Below, piece after piece: positions 37,671 to 48,335 of a stretch of 64,000 bases of DNA. A program made the position numbers and the translations under genes. Position 1 is the first letter of the stretch; the number at the start of each line of letters is the position of its first letter. The notes beneath the pieces are model-generated. The model was given only the letters and a program-made list of their open reading frames with translations, did no database searches and was not told the origin of the DNA. Origin of the DNA: Malachius bipustulatus (lineage: Eukaryota > Arthropoda > Insecta > Coleoptera > Melyridae). The stretch spans positions 62,430,186 through 62,494,185 of the forward strand of contig OU342630.1 of assembly GCA_910589415.1 (NCBI GenBank), written 5' to 3'.

Positions 37671-40600
37671 ATGGAGGTCAAAGTTCCTGAACAATTCGTA
37701 ATAAACGACACTGCGTCGTGGACCAAGTGGAAGCAAAAATTTAATATTTTCTTGTTAGCCTCTGGAAAAAAGAAGGAAAGTGACGAAATAAAAATTGCCT
37801 TACTTTTAAACATAGTAGGTGAAAGTGCTCTAGATGTTTACAACACATTTCCAGAGGATAAAGTAAACACTCTTGATGAAGTTCTGCAGTGTTTCGACTC
37901 ATATTTTCTCCCAAAGCAAAATGTCACCATGGAAACATTTAAATTTAATAACATCATGCAAAAAGAAGACCAAAGTATTGACTCCTTCTTGACAGAATTA
38001 AAGAAGCAGGCCGCAAGTTGTGATTTTATATGCCTTAATGAAAAATGTAAGGTGTCTTACGTTGATCGTATGTTGAAAGACAGGGTGATTTTGGGTCTCT
38101 ACGATAAACAAATACAGCAGAGATTGATTCGTGAATCAGGTATGACTTTGGATAAAATTCAAGAGTATTGCAAATCTATTGAACTTTCCAAGCAGCATGT
38201 AAAATTGCTGTCGCAGGAGGAAGAAATAAATGTGGTTCGATCTTCTCGTCCTTGTCAAAAATGTGGTTACAATCACCTTCCTTGGAAATGTCCAGCTTAT
38301 AATAAAACATGTGCAGTCTGCCAAAAGATGAATCATTTCGCAAAAATGTGTCGGTATAAAAGTAATGACAAACCTGATAATGCTAGGGAGAAGATATTCA
38401 AAAGAAAAGAAGAAACAGTGGCAAAATGTGCAACAGTGGAAGAACTAGAAGATGATGTAGAAACATTTCAAAGAGTCGAAGAAATAGAATTATTAAGAAG
38501 TAACTACTGTTTGGGAGATGTATCCAGTAAGAATAATGCAGGCAATGTTTTCATTTGTGAACAGCGGGAAAATAAGCCAGATGAAATGAAACATGCTTGG
38601 TATGAGGATATTGCTATAAATGGTAGTAGAATTAAATTCAAATTGGATTCAGGAGCTGAGTCTAGTATACTGCCACTTAAACATTTCAAGAAACTGAACT
38701 TATGTGACTCAGTAATTTTTCCCACACAAATTACAATAATATCATATGGCAATTTTAGATCAAGACCGATTGGACAGGTGAATTTAAAATGTTGTTATAA
38801 AGGTATTAGTCAGTATGTAAATTTTTTAATTATAAACTTAGAATCAGAACCGTTGCTAGGTCTAAAAGATTGTGTAAAATTTGATTTAATTCGACGTATT
38901 CATTGTGTGCAAAAAAATGTCTTATTTAATAGTAGTTGTATGTTACCCAATAATAAGGAAGAACTTTATAAACTTTTTCCTCAATTGTTTGATGGCTTGG
39001 GCTCTATTCCAGGGCTTGTAGATATAAAATTAAAATCTGATGCTGTACCGATAGTACAAACGCAGAGGAAGGTTCCAATGTCTTTATATAATAAATTAAA
39101 GGAAACTCTAGTAGATCTAAAAAATAAAAATATAATTTCAGAGGTTGATTATCCTACTGAGTGGGTAAATTCACTAATGATCATTGAAAAACCAAATGGG
39201 ACCCTTCGTCTGTGTCTAGATCCCAAACCATTGAATAAATTCATATGTAGAGAACATTATATAATTCCAAAGTGTGATGATTTATTAAGTCGACTTGAGG
39301 GTAAAAGTATATTCACAGTGATTGATATGAAGGATGGGTTTTGGCAATTACAGCTTAGTGAAAATAGCTCGCAATTATGCACGTTCAACACACCATTTGG
39401 ACGCTTTAAATTTAACAGGCTTCCTTTTGGGATATCGTCGGCCCCTGAAATATTTCAAAAAAAGAACGTTGCTATTTTTGGTGACATTGAAAATGTTGAA
39501 CTTTACTTTGATGATATAATTATTTCTGGACGGACAGAGCATGAACATGATAAAGCACTCAAAGTCTTGATAGATAGAGCTCTGAAGTATAATGTAAAGT
39601 TCAATTTTAATAAATTGCAATTAAAGCTGAAAGAAGTAAATTTTCTAGGACAGACAGTTTCAAAAAATGGAGTCCAACCGAATAATAAAAATGTTGAGGC
39701 TGTATGGGCAATTGAAACACCAAAAAATAAAAAGGATCTCCTCAGAATTTTGGGCATGTTTAAATTTTTTTCTAAATTTATTCCTAATATGTCCCAGCTA
39801 ACTTTTCATATGAGAAGGTTAACCAGAGGGGGTACTGACTTTAATTGGTCTGATGAGCATAAAAAAGAACTAGATACTTTGAAAGAATTGATTACTCAGA
39901 GACCAATTTTAAAATTATTTGATGACAACAAAGAGATTGTCATACAGTGTGATGCATCTAGTCAGGGATTGGGATGTGTTTTATTGCAGGATATGCATCC
40001 AGTCGCATTCGCTTCTCGGTCTTTAAATAAAACTGAAGTTAGGTATGCCCAAATAGAGAAGGAACTTTTAGCGATCACTTTTGCATTTGAAAAATTCCAC
40101 TATCTGGTGTATGGTAGGGACGTAATTGTTCATTCTGATCATAAGCCCTTAATTCCAATATTTAAAAAGAACTTAGATGATGTTACCGTTAGACTTCAAA
40201 GAATGCTACTGAAATTAGTAAAGTATAAAATTAAAATTGAATATTTGCCAGGTAGCAAAATGTATGTGGCAGACGCTTTGAGCAGATCGTTTATAAAGAG
40301 TGAGGTTCCAATTGATAAGGATATGGAATATATAGTTCATTCATTGTCATTAAATGTTCCCATGACAATTGAAAAAAAAATACTTTTTAAAAAAACTATA
40401 GAAGAAGACCCTGTCCTTTCTGCAGTTAAAAATTTTGTGTTATGTGGGTGGCCTGAGAACAATAAGCGTTTGAGCTCTGAATTAAACTTTTACTTCAATT
40501 TAAGAAGTGAAATATTTTTATCGGATGACTTATTGTTTTATCAAAACAAAGTTGTTGTACCTTCTAAACTGAAGAGTTACATTTTGAAAATTATTCATGA

Positions 40601-41831
40601 GCCACATTTTGGCATAGTTAAATCAAAACTGCGTGCTAGACAAACAGTATTTTGGAAGGGCATGTCTACTGACATTGAAAATTATGTTAATATGTGTGAA
40701 ACTTGCCAGCTCAATAGAGTAGCAAATAAAAAAGAAACACTGATACCTCATGAATTACCGAATAGACCATGGCAGTATGTGTATTCTGATTTTTTGGAGT
40801 ATAAAAAAGAATACTATTTTTTATTAGTTGATGCCTACTCACATTGGCTAGAAGTACTGCCTGTAAAAAACAAAACAGCCGACACAGTTATAGAAATTTG
40901 TACAAATATTTTTTCCAAATTTGGGATTCCCGACAAATTTTTCGCAGACAATAATCCATATAATAGTGTCAAATTTAAAGATTTTTCTAAACTATGGAAT
41001 TTTGATGTGGAATTTAGCAGTCCACATTACCATCAGTCGAATTCTTTTGCAGAAAAATATGTTGATATAACTAAAAAAATGCTAGTGAAAATGAAATCGC
41101 CAAATGAACTGCCAATTTTCTTATTAGAATATAGAAATACTCCTTTAACATCTCTTGGTTATTCACCCTCTCAATTATTACTGAACAGAGTGCTTAAGAC
41201 TAAAATGCCTACATGTGTCGAGAATCTACTTCCGAAAGTTATAGAACCAGAAATTGTTTCAAATAAATTGAAGTCAAATTCTCATAAGCAAAAACTCAAT
41301 TATGACAAAAATGCAACCAACTTACCTGTTCTTTTTAAAGGTGACAAAGTGCTGTTTACAAAAAACAATTTTTGGGAAAAGGGTAAAATAATAGAAAATC
41401 ATAATGAAAGATCATACATAATTGAAGACTTAAAGGGAAATAAATTTCGAAGAAACAGGCGATTGATAAATAAAACCAACATTCCATTTATAAGTAACAG
41501 TAATAGTTTTGAATATATTATTTATGAAGATCTTTGTGAAGGTTCCATAGCTAGAAATGAACCTGATGTTGAAACGAATAGAAATATATCGGAAAATCTA
41601 TTTGAGTCTGAACCTGATATCATTATTAAAAGTGAGTCTAATGATCAGAGTGATATTGTTAGCTCTGATTTTGATTTGGATCCTGATCCTATAGATGCAG
41701 AGGCTCTATTACCTAATACTTCTGATATAGATTTATTCGTTGATGATGATGATAATTATTGTGAAACTACCACTCGTAGTTCCCGTGTTTCAAAAATTCC
41801 GTATTACTTGCGGAATTATCATTTGTATTAG
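37671..41831 (+). CDS. Gag-Pol polyprotein of the gypsy element (1,386 aa, uninterrupted)
   Basis: One open frame encodes all retrotransposition enzymes. Gag ends in two zinc knuckles: CQKCGYNHLPWKC (about residue 195, a CX2CX3HX4C variant) and a canonical CX2CX4HX4C (about 214). Retropepsin has LDSGAESS (about 324). The RT has IDMKDGFWQLQL and the catalytic YFDD (612-615). RNase H has CDASSQGLG (about 760). Integrase has an HHCC finger (about 975-1020) and the acidic triad D1040, D1093, E1128. The C-terminal tail is acidic and ends RSSRVSKIPYYLR. No frameshift separates gag and pol. Every catalytic residue checked is present, so the copy may still be active or was very recently. Confidence 0.95.
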   Translation: MEVKVPEQFVINDTASWTKWKQKFNIFLLASGKKKESDEIKIALLLNIVGESALDVYNTFPEDKVNTLDEVLQCFDSYFLPKQNVTMETFKFNNIMQKEDQSIDSFLTELKKQAASCDFICLNEKCKVSYVDRMLKDRVILGLYDKQIQQRLIRESGMTLDKIQEYCKSIELSKQHVKLLSQEEEINVVRSSRPCQKCGYNHLPWKCPAYNKTCAVCQKMNHFAKMCRYKSNDKPDNAREKIFKRKEETVAKCATVEELEDDVETFQRVEEIELLRSNYCLGDVSSKNNAGNVFICEQRENKPDEMKHAWYEDIAINGSRIKFKLDSGAESSILPLKHFKKLNLCDSVIFPTQITIISYGNFRSRPIGQVNLKCCYKGISQYVNFLIINLESEPLLGLKDCVKFDLIRRIHCVQKNVLFNSSCMLPNNKEELYKLFPQLFDGLGSIPGLVDIKLKSDAVPIVQTQRKVPMSLYNKLKETLVDLKNKNIISEVDYPTEWVNSLMIIEKPNGTLRLCLDPKPLNKFICREHYIIPKCDDLLSRLEGKSIFTVIDMKDGFWQLQLSENSSQLCTFNTPFGRFKFNRLPFGISSAPEIFQKKNVAIFGDIENVELYFDDIIISGRTEHEHDKALKVLIDRALKYNVKFNFNKLQLKLKEVNFLGQTVSKNGVQPNNKNVEAVWAIETPKNKKDLLRILGMFKFFSKFIPNMSQLTFHMRRLTRGGTDFNWSDEHKKELDTLKELITQRPILKLFDDNKEIVIQCDASSQGLGCVLLQDMHPVAFASRSLNKTEVRYAQIEKELLAITFAFEKFHYLVYGRDVIVHSDHKPLIPIFKKNLDDVTVRLQRMLLKLVKYKIKIEYLPGSKMYVADALSRSFIKSEVPIDKDMEYIVHSLSLNVPMTIEKKILFKKTIEEDPVLSAVKNFVLCGWPENNKRLSSELNFYFNLRSEIFLSDDLLFYQNKVVVPSKLKSYILKIIHEPHFGIVKSKLRARQTVFWKGMSTDIENYVNMCETCQLNRVANKKETLIPHELPNRPWQYVYSDFLEYKKEYYFLLVDAYSHWLEVLPVKNKTADTVIEICTNIFSKFGIPDKFFADNNPYNSVKFKDFSKLWNFDVEFSSPHYHQSNSFAEKYVDITKKMLVKMKSPNELPIFLLEYRNTPLTSLGYSPSQLLLNRVLKTKMPTCVENLLPKVIEPEIVSNKLKSNSHKQKLNYDKNATNLPVLFKGDKVLFTKNNFWEKGKIIENHNERSYIIEDLKGNKFRRNRRLINKTNIPFISNSNSFEYIIYEDLCEGSIARNEPDVETNRNISENLFESEPDIIIKSESNDQSDIVSSDFDLDPDPIDAEALLPNTSDIDLFVDDDDNYCETTTRSSRVSKIPYYLRNYHLY

Positions 41832-41858
41832 TACTGTAAAAAAAAAAAAGAGAGAACA

Positions 41859-42032
41859 TGTTGTGTATTTGTTATTCAGTTAATTATTGCGCAGGCTTGG
41901 CAACAGCGACAGATCATTAGATCATGGCCGCTAGTAGAGCCGAACGCTGACTAGAGAATTCTATGTTAAGTTATAAAGTCTTTTCTAAAAATAAAGAACT
42001 TATCTTGAAACTACAACTGAACATATAAAACA
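41859..42032 (+). repeat. 3' LTR of the gypsy element (174 bp)
   Basis: Identical to the 5' LTR apart from lacking its 22-bp block. It is preceded by a polypurine tract (A-run then GAGAGAACA, about 41838-41858), the plus-strand primer. Confidence 0.93.
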
Positions 42033-44203
42033 CTAAGGCTTCTACAAGTTTGACCGACGTAAATCGAATCACAATCTGAACACCTCAGCCTGTAAACCCC
42101 ACTTTTGTCAAGTTTATTAAATTTGTCTTTATTATGGATTAAATTTTGTGCTAAAGAGTTAACCGAAGAAAAAGAAAAAGAAATTTTGGAGTTCGAATGT
42201 TTCTGGACTATGTTGGCGACCCGCTCAGAGATGGGTCCAATGTAAGGGACAGAAAAATATTTAAAAGTGTGATTTTGGACTATTGGTGTGGTTATGTATG
42301 AAGAAGATCTTATGTTATTATTAAGGTATTTGTTGTTGATTTTGTCGATAATGTGTCTGTCGAAACCATTGTTGAATGCTATAGTATGTAGTAATTTGAT
42401 TTCGTTATTGTAATTTTCATTGCTTAATGGGGTATTATTTAGTCTATGTATGTATGTTCTGAAGGCTGCTATTTTGTATTTGAATGGGTGGGATGAATTA
42501 AAATGGATTACATGATCAGTCTGTGTTGGTTTCCTATATATGTCAAATGATAAATTGTTATTGTCATGTGCTATTGTTAGATCTAGAAAATTAATTTTCC
42601 TGTTATTTTCAGTTTCCATTGTGAACTTGATGTTTGGATGAATTGTGTTTAAGTGGTCCATTATCTCCATAGCTGTGTTATTGTCCCCCTCTATCACCGC
42701 GAAGCAATCGTCGACATATCTAGTCCAGAACTTAACTTTGGTGAAAAGTTCAGTCTTACTGAACCCAACCTCAACATAGTTCATGAAAAACTCCGCAAGA
42801 AGAGGCGACAGACTGCTCCCCATGGCTAAGCCATCATTTTGTGACCAAAAGGTGTTATTGAATTGGCAAAAGTTCTGTTTTAAGGCGTACCTAAGCAAGG
42901 AGATCAAATCAATCGCATCCTCCAATGGGATGTTATCTTTGAGGTATTTAAATACTATGTCAACGGTGAGCTCAACAGGGACGGAAGTGAACAGATTCGT
43001 AACATCACAAGAAACAAGGATTTGACTGTCTGTAACGTTCAAGTTGGAAACTCTGTCAATAAACTGCCTACTATTTTTAATTGCAAATTTTGGTGTAAAA
43101 TTAGTTAAGTTTAATAGTATGTTCTTTAGAAAGATGTTCAAATTACAACTGGGTGTGCCTATTTGAGAGACTACTGGTCTTATCGGGATGTTATCTTTAT
43201 GGATCTTTGGCAAGCCATACAATCTGGGTGGGTGAAAGTTGGAAGGAATGATGGACTTGGCTCCATATTTATTAAGGGTGGCCGATAGAGTTTTTGTTAG
43301 TTTTTTAAGGTTGTTATAGTATTTGTTAGTGGGATTGTGACTCAATTTTGTGAAGTTGTTGTTGTCGAGGAAATCTTTTATTTTAGAGTTGTAAGAGTTT
43401 TTGTTTAAGATGACTACACAATTACCTTTATCTGCTTTTGTTATTATTAAGTTGTTGTTAGTAATTTTCTTTTTGATTTTAATTAAAGTGGACATTTCTT
43501 TATTGTGTATACCTTCACGTTTCATTTTATTGTGTAGACTGATATAGTTGTAGAGAGTGTTGCTACATTGATTTCTCATAATTCGTTTTGTCTCTGTATT
43601 GGTGTCACTTTTTTCAATTACAAAATCAATATGTAGTGAAAGCTTCTGTAATTCTTTGATGTTAAAATTAAAGACTGAATATTTTAATCCCTTATTGATG
43701 AGAGCCAGTTCCCCAGATGTAAAATTGACTCCCGACAGATTGACAGTTCTTTCATTAAATTTGTGAGTAGATATCTCAAAGTTTTGGTCCCTATTTTTCT
43801 GGGCTCTTAGTGAAGTAAGCTTGTTGTTCAACCTATTGTGTTTCTCTAAATTAGCGTAACCTAAACTTTCCTGTATATCTGTGTGAATGTCATTGAACAC
43901 AAAGAAAGGAATAATAGATGTGATCTGATTATACAAAATTTTGAGTTTGTGATTAAAATTGTCCAACAGTCTATAGTGTCTCTTTATCTGACCTTTCATG
44001 ATGTCTCTTGAAATCTTCTCTCTTAGAATCTGTGGTATGTTCTTGGAAGTTTTAACCCTGGCAAAAGTTGGTGTTAGTTCTTCATGTAAGCATCTTTGTA
44101 TGAACCAGATGTCTGCCCTTGTTTCGCACCTCTTGATGGAGAATTTCCGGAATCTGTAGACCAGGCGATCGACTTCAAATGAATAATGATAATTGTTGGC
44201 CAT
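42033..44203 (-). pseudogene. Penelope-type reverse transcriptase, ORF split by a gypsy insertion
   Basis: The frame starts at MANNYHYSFEVDRL (44203), at the edge of the pseudo-LTR; an upstream in-frame Met at 44233 lies inside the repeat. RT motifs run in order: ITKADKGNCVVIL, PRLYGLPKIHK, VSCDVTNLFTSVP, GLAMGSSLSPLLAEF, the catalytic RYVDDCF (about residues 494-500), and the thumb-side FLDLTI and FDIYRKPTQTDHVIHF. The endonuclease begins at GVYRLRCSDCDSIYVGQT (about residue 702) and is cut after CRSL by the gypsy element at the CTAAG target. Penelope RTs are related to telomerase and prime at nicks made by their own GIY-YIG nuclease. All RT motifs are intact, so only the insertion breaks the gene. 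Confidence 0.92.
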
Positions 44204-45554
44204 GGTATACCCAAAAAATGATAAATGAAACAAGATTGTAGGTCAATGGGTATAAATTTATTTATAATAGTCTGTCAACTAGTTTCGGGCAAGGTCACCC
44301 ATCTTCAGGACAGCTGAAAGTAAGGTGAGATGGTGTTACATGTTTTTCAAACAATTATTAGTTTATTGTCAAAAAATTATTTGTCTTTGTACACTTACTT
44401 GTCAGCTTTACAGATCCCCAAAATTCCACTCTAGGGCGAGAATGATAATAAAATAGCAAAAATTTTTCCACTAAGTAAGGTTACAACACGTGGGGAAGAT
44501 ATAATGTGGACAAAAAACTCTCAAACTCTCAGTTTTTGAATTAAAAGATTTTTCCAAAGTGGATTAATCGCATTAAAAGTTGAAGACTTACATTACAAAT
44601 GTTTGAATTTACAAATTATATAACTATAAAGGCAAGTTAAACGGCAGAATGTCGTGAAGCGACATTCTCCGGCGGGTGTTCAAGAACGACAAAATGGTTA
44701 CGTTATTTACATTTCATATCGGACCAGACTCCCTCCTTCCTTCTCTATCTCCATGTCAATTTGTTAGATTGAATGTTCCTTCAAAATTGATTGACTCAAT
44801 GAATGGAATTGAAGTTGACATACGAGAAATGATAAAAACAAAAAAGAAGAAGAAAGTGTACAAGTTAAAAATATCCATGTCATATTTCATCGAATGAAGC
44901 ATGTCAATTGACATCCTTCATCCACGAAACGTGAATGTCATGTGTGTCAATTTATATCATTATAAAAATATCTTTGTTTACATCCAGACTTAAACAGAAC
45001 AACAATCAAAATTTCTACGACCAATACAAGAAATAAAAATCTAACAATTGATTATAATATTATTAGAAATAGATTACTATTGTAAGAATAGTGTGGTTGT
45101 TGAATTTGTTATTGCAATTATGGAAAAAGAAGATGAAAGTTTATTTAAGTGACTGTAGAATTTGTAAAAAGGTTTTTGTATATGGGATTGAATCTAAAAA
45201 TTTGTGTTTGTTGATTTAAACAATTGGAGCCATTCTCCACTAATGCCTTATGGATTTCCAGATTTTCAAGGAGATCGAGAAGCAATCCTCTTGTGTTGGT
45301 ATGAACCAAGATTTCACTGTCCCTGTCAGGGTCAAAATTATGACTGTTTTGTTCCAAATGATTTCCAAAATGAGATTTATCGCTTTTAGTTATGTGCTCT
45401 CTTATTCTAGTTCTAAGGCTTCTACAAGTTTGACCGACGTAAATCGAATCACAATCTGAACACCTCAGCCTGTAAACCCCACTTTTGTCAAGTTTATTAA
45501 ATTTGTCTTTATTATGGATTAAATTTTGTGCTAAAGAGTTAACCGAAGAAAAAG
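44185..45554 (-). repeat. Upstream (right) direct pseudo-LTR of the PLE
   Basis: It matches, base for base wherever compared, the left copy once the gypsy and the small DNA element are removed. It covers the ribozyme region, the AT-rich non-coding part and the endonuclease end of the ORF, stopping at GAAGAAAAAG. It is an intact reference for the empty insertion sites (CTCTCAAACTCTCAG at about 44518-44532; TTCTAAGGCTTCTAC at about 45411-45425). Confidence 0.88.
44272..44313 (-). ncRNA. Hammerhead ribozyme motif, right pseudo-LTR
   Basis: Same 42 nt as the motif in the left copy, on the same strand. Two direct copies would let a transcript starting in the upstream repeat be cut at both ends to a unit-length RNA. 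Confidence 0.8.
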
Positions 45555-45609
45555 AGTCTGGTCCGATATGAAATGTAAATAACGTAACCATTTTGTCGTT
45601 CTTGAACAC
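45145..45609 (-). CDS. Stand-alone GIY-YIG endonuclease frame in the upstream pseudo-LTR
   Basis: This 154-codon frame holds the complete C-terminal endonuclease of the PLE: GVYRLRCSDCDSIYVGQT (GIY-YIG core with a CxxC pair), CRSLRTRIREH (catalytic Arg region) and LLENLEIHKALVE (candidate Glu). It is preceded by the inter-domain segment FSSVNSLAQNLIHNKDKF. Its first 19 residues (MFKNDKMVTLFTFHIGPDS) come from the inverted pseudo-LTR copy read across the 45554/45555 junction, so the start is a by-product of the rearrangement. It belongs to a 5'-truncated tandem copy that serves as the upstream repeat. Whether it is translated is unknown. Confidence 0.75.
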   Translation of the reverse strand: MFKNDKMVTLFTFHIGPDSFSSVNSLAQNLIHNKDKFNKLDKSGVYRLRCSDCDSIYVGQTCRSLRTRIREHITKSDKSHFGNHLEQNSHNFDPDRDSEILVHTNTRGLLLDLLENLEIHKALVENGSNCLNQQTQIFRFNPIYKNLFTNSTVT

Positions 45610-46063
45610 CCGCCGGAGAATGTCGCTTCACGACATTCTGCCGTTTAACTTGCCTTTATAGTTATATAATTTGTAAATTCAAACATTTGTAATGTAAGTC
45701 TTCAACTTTTAATGCGATTAATCCACTTTGGAAAAATCTTTTAATTCAAAAACTGAGAGTTTGAGAGTTTTTTGTCCACATTATATCTTCCCCACGTGTT
45801 GTAACCTTACTTAGTGGAAAAATTTTTGCTATTTTATTATCATTCTCGCCCTAGAGTGGAATTTTGGGGATCTGTAAAGCTGACAAGTAAGTGTACAAAG
45901 ACAAATAATTTTTTGACAATAAACTAATAATTGTTTGAAAAACATGTAACACCATCTCACCTTACTTTCAGCTGTCCTGAAGATGGGTGACCTTGCCCGA
46001 AACTAGTTGACAGACTATTATAAATAAATTTATACCCATTGACCTACAATCTTGTTTCATTTA
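45555..46063 (+). repeat. Inverted partial pseudo-LTR at the PLE 5' side
   Basis: AGTCTGGTCCGATATG onward is the reverse complement of 44732 down to about 44222. It gives a roughly 510-bp inverted repeat with an 820-bp spacer and ends directly at the target duplication. It lacks the last 35-40 bp of the direct copies. Inverted terminal segments are known from Penelope insertions. Confidence 0.88.
45972..46013 (+). ncRNA. Hammerhead ribozyme motif, inverted pseudo-LTR
   Basis: Third identical copy, on the plus strand because the repeat is inverted. It would act only on a transcript antisense to the PLE. Confidence 0.78.
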
Positions 46064-46523
46064 ACATTTTTATTAGTCTATAAGAAGTCTTATTATTTAT
46101 TAACGTTGCTTTGTCGTCTGCCTTTCCTCACGGCTGCCTTTAGGAAGTACTTTTTAATTTATACCGACTCAAGAGTTGCTGACGTCGAAAGTAGACTACC
46201 TATGCATTGCTCATCACAGGTAGTGCAGTTATAAGAAAGCAGAGTTGTTAGTTTTAAAATTTTTTAATCTGTTTTTCTTAATTAATTTTAAATGAAGTAA
46301 TAACCTAAATTTAAAAGCCCTATACTTAAAAGCTCGCCTTTTTTCCGAGACTTTTTATTCTTATTCTTATAGGTACCTACTCCATTTTCCAATAAATTTT
46401 GAAAATTATAAATTTGACTAATATTTTGACAAATTATGTTTCGTTTGAGATCGTTTATATCTAGAACTGAAATTACGTAGATACAAGAAATTTAATAAAA
46501 ATATTTGGTATATATTTTGGACC

Positions 46524-48335
46524 TACAGGGTGGTTAACAGTTAGATACTCATCATTGGGATCTCGGTAGCGGTAAAAAATAGGAGGTCGGTTGAATTAGA
46601 GAAAAGTTGCACTTTTTTTTAACTTATTAGCTGAAATATTCTCCCCCCCCCCTCCAAAAAAAACAGAACAATCCAGTTTACTTATTTTACTAATATCTTT
46701 TTTATTTTAAAAATAAATTAGTTACCTATATGCTTCCTATACAGGGTGTCCCAGCTTATTCGAAGCGGTCTCTGTAGGCCAAACGATGGACTTTTTCAAA
46801 AAACTTTTTGAAAATTCAAGTACAGAATCACAATGGCCATAATTTAAAATTATTTTGGAGTATACTGAGTGTCCCATATGACAGTGGCATATCAAAGTTA
46901 TGTTTTTTTAAATGGAATGCTCCTATGTTATTGCATTTTTAGATTGTCTGAAAAGAGAAAATAAGATTGGCTTTTACAGTTGGTGTTTAAATTCAGAAGT
47001 TTTTGAGTTATAAACAAGTGAAAATCGTCATTTTTCAAGTTCAAAGCCCTGTACAACGAAAACGGCTGAAGATAGAGAAAAACGGCTTACATGTCCCTAT
47101 TTTACTTTTTTATGTACTATTCCATGATGTAGATGAAATGTTTATACAGGGTGATAAAAAAATTGAAAAATTCTGAGATTTCTCCACGCGTCTTCAAATA
47201 AAAAAATCAAAGAAAGTACAAATGTTCTTATACCATAGGATAGTACATAAAAAGTTAAAATAGGGACATGTAAGCCGTTTTTCTCTATCTTGAACCGTTT
47301 TCGTTGTACAGGGCCTGGAACGTGAAAAATGACGATTTTCACTTGTTTATAACTCAAAAACTTCTGAATTTAAACACCAACTGTAAAAGCCAATCTTATT
47401 TTCTCTTTTCAGACAATCTAAAAATGCAATAACATAGGAGCATTCCATTTAAAAAAAACATAACTTTGATATGTCACTGTCATATGGGACACTCTGTATG
47501 CTCCAAAATAATTTTAAATTATGGCCATTGTGATTCTGTACTTGAATTTTCAAAAAGTTTTTTGAAAAAGTCCATCGTTTGACCTACAGAGACCGCTTCA
47601 CCCTGTATAAGTTTACATAAGTTATCAAAAAGCTCTCTACCTGCCATTTAGAAAATTTTAAAAGATGACTACAATTTTCATTAAAGTTTGACTTTTGTTT
47701 CTCTTATGGTCGCCATATTGTTTTTTCTTGCCATTTAGGTACTAAAAAAATCAATGAAATGAAAAATCCGTAATTCGAAGATAATTTTTTTTTAAACTTC
47801 TTTCTTTTTTCAGAAACAAAAGCTTTAGTGACATCATAAAAACTCAAAGATAGGCAAAATCAAGTCACGTCGACGTCATTCGGTGAATTTTTTTTCTTGT
47901 TTCTTCACAAAATAAAAGAATATCATTTTGAAAAAAAAAATTATAATGACAAATTTTAGGTTTCCTTTAGAATGACATGAAAAACCAATTTGACTTTTGT
48001 AAGAAAAACAAAAGTTGTCTATGGAAACTCCTGAGATCTTGTCGGCTTTGAAATTTTTTTAAGTTTCAGATAGATAGCGTTTGATGACTTAAGTAAACTT
48101 AGAAAACATGACTAATTTATTTGCAATAAGGAAAAACATATTGGTAAAACAGGAAAACTGGATTTATCAGTTTTTTTTGGAATATTACAGCAACGACTGA
48201 AGTTTTCCTGAATTTTGTTTCAGATTCTTAATTAGTTTAATATAAGCTACTTTTCTCTAATTTAACCGACCTCGTATCTCTTACCGCGCTTCTGAGATGC
48301 CAATGGTGAGCATCGAATTATTAACCATCCTGTAT
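46524..48335. mobile_element. DNA transposon remnant with ~85-bp TIRs, hosting a nested palindromic element
   Basis: The left end TACAGGGTGGTTAACAGTTA continues through CATTGGGATCTCGGTAGCG to GGTCGGTTGAATTAGAGAAA. The right end, reverse-complemented, reads TACAGGATGGTTAATAATTC and continues through CATTGGCATCTCAGAAGCGC to GGTCGGTTAAATTAGAGAAA. Without the nested insert it is about 0.94 kb. No transposase is recognisable inside. Confidence 0.75.
46740..47607. mobile_element. Palindromic element, shared-core family, copy A (868 bp)
   Basis: Starts TACAGGGTGTCCCAGCTTAT. The arms mirror each other around a centre near 47175. The right end lacks about 15 bp (GAATAAGCTGGGACA) that copies B and C have. 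It sits inside the larger TIR element. Confidence 0.88.

Larger units (their letters stand above)
37366..42032 (+). mobile_element. Complete Ty3/gypsy LTR retrotransposon
   Basis: A 4,667-bp element with 5' LTR 37366-37561, a single Gag-Pol frame and 3' LTR 41859-42032. It is flanked by the 5-bp duplication CTAAG (37361-37365 and 42033-42037). The empty site survives in the right pseudo-LTR, so insertion came after PLE insertion. No envelope-like gene. The Gag-Pol layout resembles the mag group (K02A2.6-like proteins), but the clade is an inference. Confidence 0.95.
34949..46063 (-). mobile_element. Penelope-like retroelement (PLE) with tandem and inverted pseudo-LTRs, carrying two nested insertions
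   Basis: The whole unit is bounded by an exact 12-bp duplication, ACATTTTTATTA, at 34937-34948 and 46064-46075. On the minus strand it codes for a Penelope-type reverse transcriptase and a GIY-YIG endonuclease. The pseudo-LTR is present as a left direct copy (34949-35285 plus 36470-37365 plus 42038-42174), a right direct copy (about 44185-45554) and a third, inverted partial copy (45555-46063). The gypsy element and the small DNA element were inserted later, since the right copy shows both empty sites. Without them the PLE is about 5.26 kb. The repeat copies look identical wherever compared, which suggests a young insertion. Confidence 0.93.
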
